NCBI GenBank assembly: GCA_015486915.1
Contig: WFQS01000420.1
Location: 1-16,246 of the forward strand
DNA from: Desulfobacteraceae bacterium
GTDB lineage: Bacteria > Desulfobacterota > Desulfobacteria > Desulfobacterales > Desulfobacteraceae
Reading direction: 5' to 3'
DNA length: 16,246 nucleotides
The number at the start of each line of letters is the position of its first letter. Within the stretch, counting starts at the first letter, position 1. The position numbers and the translations under genes were made by a program. Under the pieces are notes generated by a model, which ran no database searches, was not told where the DNA came from, and saw only the letters and a program-made list of their open reading frames with translations. Below are positions 13,837 to 16,246 of this stretch, one piece after another.

Positions 13837-14702
13837 ATCCTGACAATTTAATTCTCGGTATAATTTATATTGCGGTTTTTTTCCTTTTATTCTTTGCAGG
13901 CAAGATTATTTACAACCTTCTGCACAGGGAATTTGATCTGAACAAAGAACTTGTTGAAAACGATAATCCAGCTGTCTGCCTTGGAATAACAGGATACTAT
14001 GCAGGGCTTGTCATGTGTCTTGGCGGTGCCGTTGCAGGGCCTTCCAACGGGCTTGCGGCGGACGTCATTGACCTTTTTGTCTATGGCATACTTGGTATTG
14101 TCCTTTTAAATATTTCCATTTATCTCTGTGATTTTATTATCCTTTATAAGTTCAAGATTAAAGATGAGCTTTTAAGGGACAGAAATCAGGGTACAGGAGC
14201 TGTCATTTTTGGAGTGGCCCTTGCTTCAGGATTTGTTATATATGGTTCTGTTTCAGGTGAAGGCGGCAATATATGGACGGCATCAGTCTTCTGGTTAATG
14301 GGTCAGATTCTGCTTTTTGCTGCTGCATGGTTTTACAATCTTATTACCCCCTATGACATCCAGAAAGAGATTGAAAAGGACAATATTGCTGCAGGTATAT
14401 CATTTGCCGGAGCCCTCATAGCTGTGGGTATTGTAGTGGGGCTTTCTGCGGAAGGAGAGTTCGTGTCCTGGCAGAAAAATATTTTTGAATTTTTATCCTA
14501 TGCAGCTGTTGGCCTTATTTCCCTGCCTGTTGTTAGATTTCTAACTGATAAACTCCTTCTTCCCGGGGTTAAACTTTCCGATGAAATAACAGGACTGCAC
14601 CCGGATAAATCCGTTGAGAAACGGGGTCCCAATATCGGAGCCGCTTATATTGAGGCGTTTGCCTATATTGCAGGAGCTTTTGTTATTTATTGGTGCATCT
14701 GA
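13833..14702 (+). CDS. DUF350 family inner-membrane protein
   Basis: 289 residues, almost entirely hydrophobic, with about eight predicted membrane segments (near 6-28, 46-67, 77-105, 122-143, 150-170, 185-208, 218-236 and 270-289). It contains repeated DUF350-type units: KELVENDNPAVCLGITGY (about 38-55), KDELLRDRNQGTGAVIFG and QKEIEKDNIAAGISFAG share the pattern of an acidic helix, then Asn, then a small-residue membrane helix. That suggests internal duplication. E. coli YjfL is a DUF350 protein encoded next to a PspA-like gene and a glutathionylspermidine-synthase-like gene, which fits the polyamine-type enzyme following here. The start overlaps the previous stop (ATGA), so it is translationally coupled. 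Biochemical function is unknown. Confidence 0.85.
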   Translation: MNPDNLILGIIYIAVFFLLFFAGKIIYNLLHREFDLNKELVENDNPAVCLGITGYYAGLVMCLGGAVAGPSNGLAADVIDLFVYGILGIVLLNISIYLCDFIILYKFKIKDELLRDRNQGTGAVIFGVALASGFVIYGSVSGEGGNIWTASVFWLMGQILLFAAAWFYNLITPYDIQKEIEKDNIAAGISFAGALIAVGIVVGLSAEGEFVSWQKNIFEFLSYAAVGLISLPVVRFLTDKLLLPGVKLSDEITGLHPDKSVEKRGPNIGAAYIEAFAYIAGAFVIYWCI

Positions 14703-14721
14703 TCCTGGAGACTGTTGACAG

Positions 14722-16246
14722 TTGAAATTTAACTCCAGAAACCGCGCTCTTCAGATCTCCTTATTTGCAACGGGCTGTTCAGGAATCGTTGCTGAATTTG
14801 TTCTTTCAACCCTTGCAACCTATCTCATCGGTAATGCTACTTTTCAGTGGACAATGATCATGTCCATCATGCTATTTGCCATGGGGCTTGGAAGCAGATT
14901 CAGCAGGTATTTTAAAGACAATCTTTTTGATACCTTTGTTTTTGTTGAATTCATGCTTTCCTGTTTATGTGCTTTATCCGCGGTAATTTCCTTTGGACTT
15001 TCCGTCCAGATTGAATCAAATGAAATTGTGATCTATCCCTTATCTTTTTTCATAGGCACACTGATTGGCCTTGAAATTCCAATTGTTACACGTTTAAACA
15101 GTGAGTATGAGGAACTTCGTGCCAATATTTCAAGTGTCCTTGAAATGGATTATTTTGGTTCTCTTCTTGGCGGAGTTGCCTTTGCATTTTTATTTCTGCC
15201 CTATCTTGGATTCTCATTCACACCTGTTCTGCTTGGAAGTATTAATTTTCTTGTTGCATCGTGGCTTTTGTGGAGCTTTTTTGACCTTGCCCGTTTTAAA
15301 AAAAGTCTTATTTTTTCCTTTGCCATCTGCCTTGCAGTGATTGGGTGTGCAGCTTTTTTTGCAAAGGATATGATTCTTTTCAGTGAACAGAAAAAATACA
15401 AAGACACCATTATTTATTCAAAACAGACAAGATACCAGAAAATAGTCATGACAAGGTGGAAAAAATATTACTGGCTTTATATTAACGGCCAGGAGCAGTT
15501 TTCCACATATGATGAAGAAAAATACCATGAACCCCTTGTACATCCTGCCATGAAAATTGCTTCAAGCCATTCGGATATTTTAATATTGGGCGGGGGAGAC
15601 GGGCTTGCAGCAAGGGAAATTTTCAAATACAATGATGTAAAATCTCTTACCCTTGTTGATCTTGATCCTGTTATGACAGATCTTGCAAAAAATTATCCTG
15701 TACTGCGGAAAATAAATTTAAGATCAATGTCAGATAAAAGAATTAAAATTATAAATATGGACGGCAGTGCTTTTTTAAATAAAACAAAAAGACTGTTTAA
15801 TGTTGTTTTTATTGATCTGCCCGATCCTGATTCCATGGACCTCATGCATCTTTACAGTTACAGCCTCTACGAAAATATACGAAAACACCTTGCACGGGGC
15901 GGAGTTTTGGTCACCCAGGCCACAAGTCCCTTTTTTGCAAACAAAGCTTTTTTATGTATAAACAAAACAATGAAGGCTGCAGGTTTTTCAACTCTTCCCT
16001 ATCATAACCAGGTTCCAACCCTAGGTGAATGGGGCTGGGTTCTCGGTGTGAATAAAAACGATCTCACAAAAGAGAAGCTTAGAAATATTGCCCTTCATCT
16101 GAAATTTAATGATATCAAAACAAGATATCTAAATCATGATGCCATGATTTCAATGGTCTATTTTGGAAAGGAAACTTTTAATAAAAAAACTGTGGATAAA
16201 ATCATCATAAACACAGAGGCAGATCCTGTGCTGTACAGATATTATC
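14722..16246 (+). CDS. Membrane-anchored spermidine-synthase-like aminopropyltransferase (partial, runs off the window)
   Basis: Open for 508 codons from TTG at 14722 to the window end, without internal stops. The first 215 residues form about seven membrane segments (near 11-31, 39-53, 70-95, 103-119, 140-165, 166-182 and 195-214). The soluble part is a class I methyltransferase-fold domain of the spermidine synthase type: YHEPLVHPAM, the SAM-binding ILILGGGDGLAAREI (about 287-301), LVDLDP, and VVFIDLPDPDS with the acidic residue expected at the active site. LGEWGWVLGV near the end is also family-typical. The donor would be decarboxylated SAM; the acceptor is not predictable. GGAG at 14707-14710 lies 11 bases before TTG, and the gene begins 19 bases after the DUF350 stop. 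speD, the usual partner, may lie downstream of the window. Confidence 0.88.
   Translation, partial: MKFNSRNRALQISLFATGCSGIVAEFVLSTLATYLIGNATFQWTMIMSIMLFAMGLGSRFSRYFKDNLFDTFVFVEFMLSCLCALSAVISFGLSVQIESNEIVIYPLSFFIGTLIGLEIPIVTRLNSEYEELRANISSVLEMDYFGSLLGGVAFAFLFLPYLGFSFTPVLLGSINFLVASWLLWSFFDLARFKKSLIFSFAICLAVIGCAAFFAKDMILFSEQKKYKDTIIYSKQTRYQKIVMTRWKKYYWLYINGQEQFSTYDEEKYHEPLVHPAMKIASSHSDILILGGGDGLAAREIFKYNDVKSLTLVDLDPVMTDLAKNYPVLRKINLRSMSDKRIKIINMDGSAFLNKTKRLFNVVFIDLPDPDSMDLMHLYSYSLYENIRKHLARGGVLVTQATSPFFANKAFLCINKTMKAAGFSTLPYHNQVPTLGEWGWVLGVNKNDLTKEKLRNIALHLKFNDIKTRYLNHDAMISMVYFGKETFNKKTVDKIIINTEADPVLYRYY

Noticed and set aside
1..16246. tRNA or rRNA genes, or a transposase
   Set aside because: No cloverleaf-like sequence with TTCRA arm and CCA end, no rRNA core motif and no DDE, HUH or serine/tyrosine recombinase signature was seen on either strand.

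Overview
The window looks like chromosomal DNA of a moderately AT-rich Gram-negative bacterium. Signal peptides, lipoprotein signals, an OmpA-type peptidoglycan-binding domain and an LPP20-type lipoprotein all imply an outer membrane. Gene content and protein style fit a sulfate-reducing Desulfobacterota lineage (Desulfobacter/Desulfobacula-like). That placement comes from recognising protein sequences, not from a search.

Layout. A + strand housekeeping block (39-7260) carries lon, tsaB, psd, asd, greA, rpoZ and folE2. These cover protein turnover, tRNA t6A modification, phosphatidylethanolamine synthesis, the aspartate amino-acid pathway, transcription and the first step of folate/pterin synthesis. 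A - strand block (10841-7358) carries an unrecognised exported or anchored protein, an M18 aminopeptidase and a PBP4-type D-Ala-D-Ala carboxypeptidase (dacB). A second + strand block (11261 to the end) carries an LPP20/FlgP-like lipoprotein, an exported OmpA-domain protein, an unusual lipoprotein, a DUF350 membrane protein, and a membrane-anchored spermidine-synthase-like protein cut by the window end. The last three are tightly packed (ATGA overlap, then 19 nt) and look like one functional module.

The most striking feature is non-coding. A family of 97-130 bp dispersed repeats occupies most of the larger intergenic gaps. There are six clear copies (2429-2525 +, 3594-3691 -, 4442-4569 +, 7263-7359 -, 11011-11140 +, 13018-13114 +), one degenerate copy (3408-3495 -) and one site where only the two ends remain, fused together (8664-8689 -). 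Each begins with a five-base-pair hairpin with an ATGA-like loop followed by GATCT, and most end in GCAGGAGTTTCATATAA. The stem sequence changes between copies with compensatory changes (T-A, G-C and C-G at the same position), so the fold appears to be maintained. The copies abut or form stop codons, supply a possible start codon, and in one case run into a coding N-terminus.

Two other inverted-repeat, MITE-like elements are present: a 162 bp imperfect palindrome at 3243-3404, and a 137 bp element with 11 bp terminal inverted repeats at 11805-11941. The second has a 43 bp relative at 5663-5705. No transposase gene is in the window, so all three families would need helpers encoded elsewhere if mobile.
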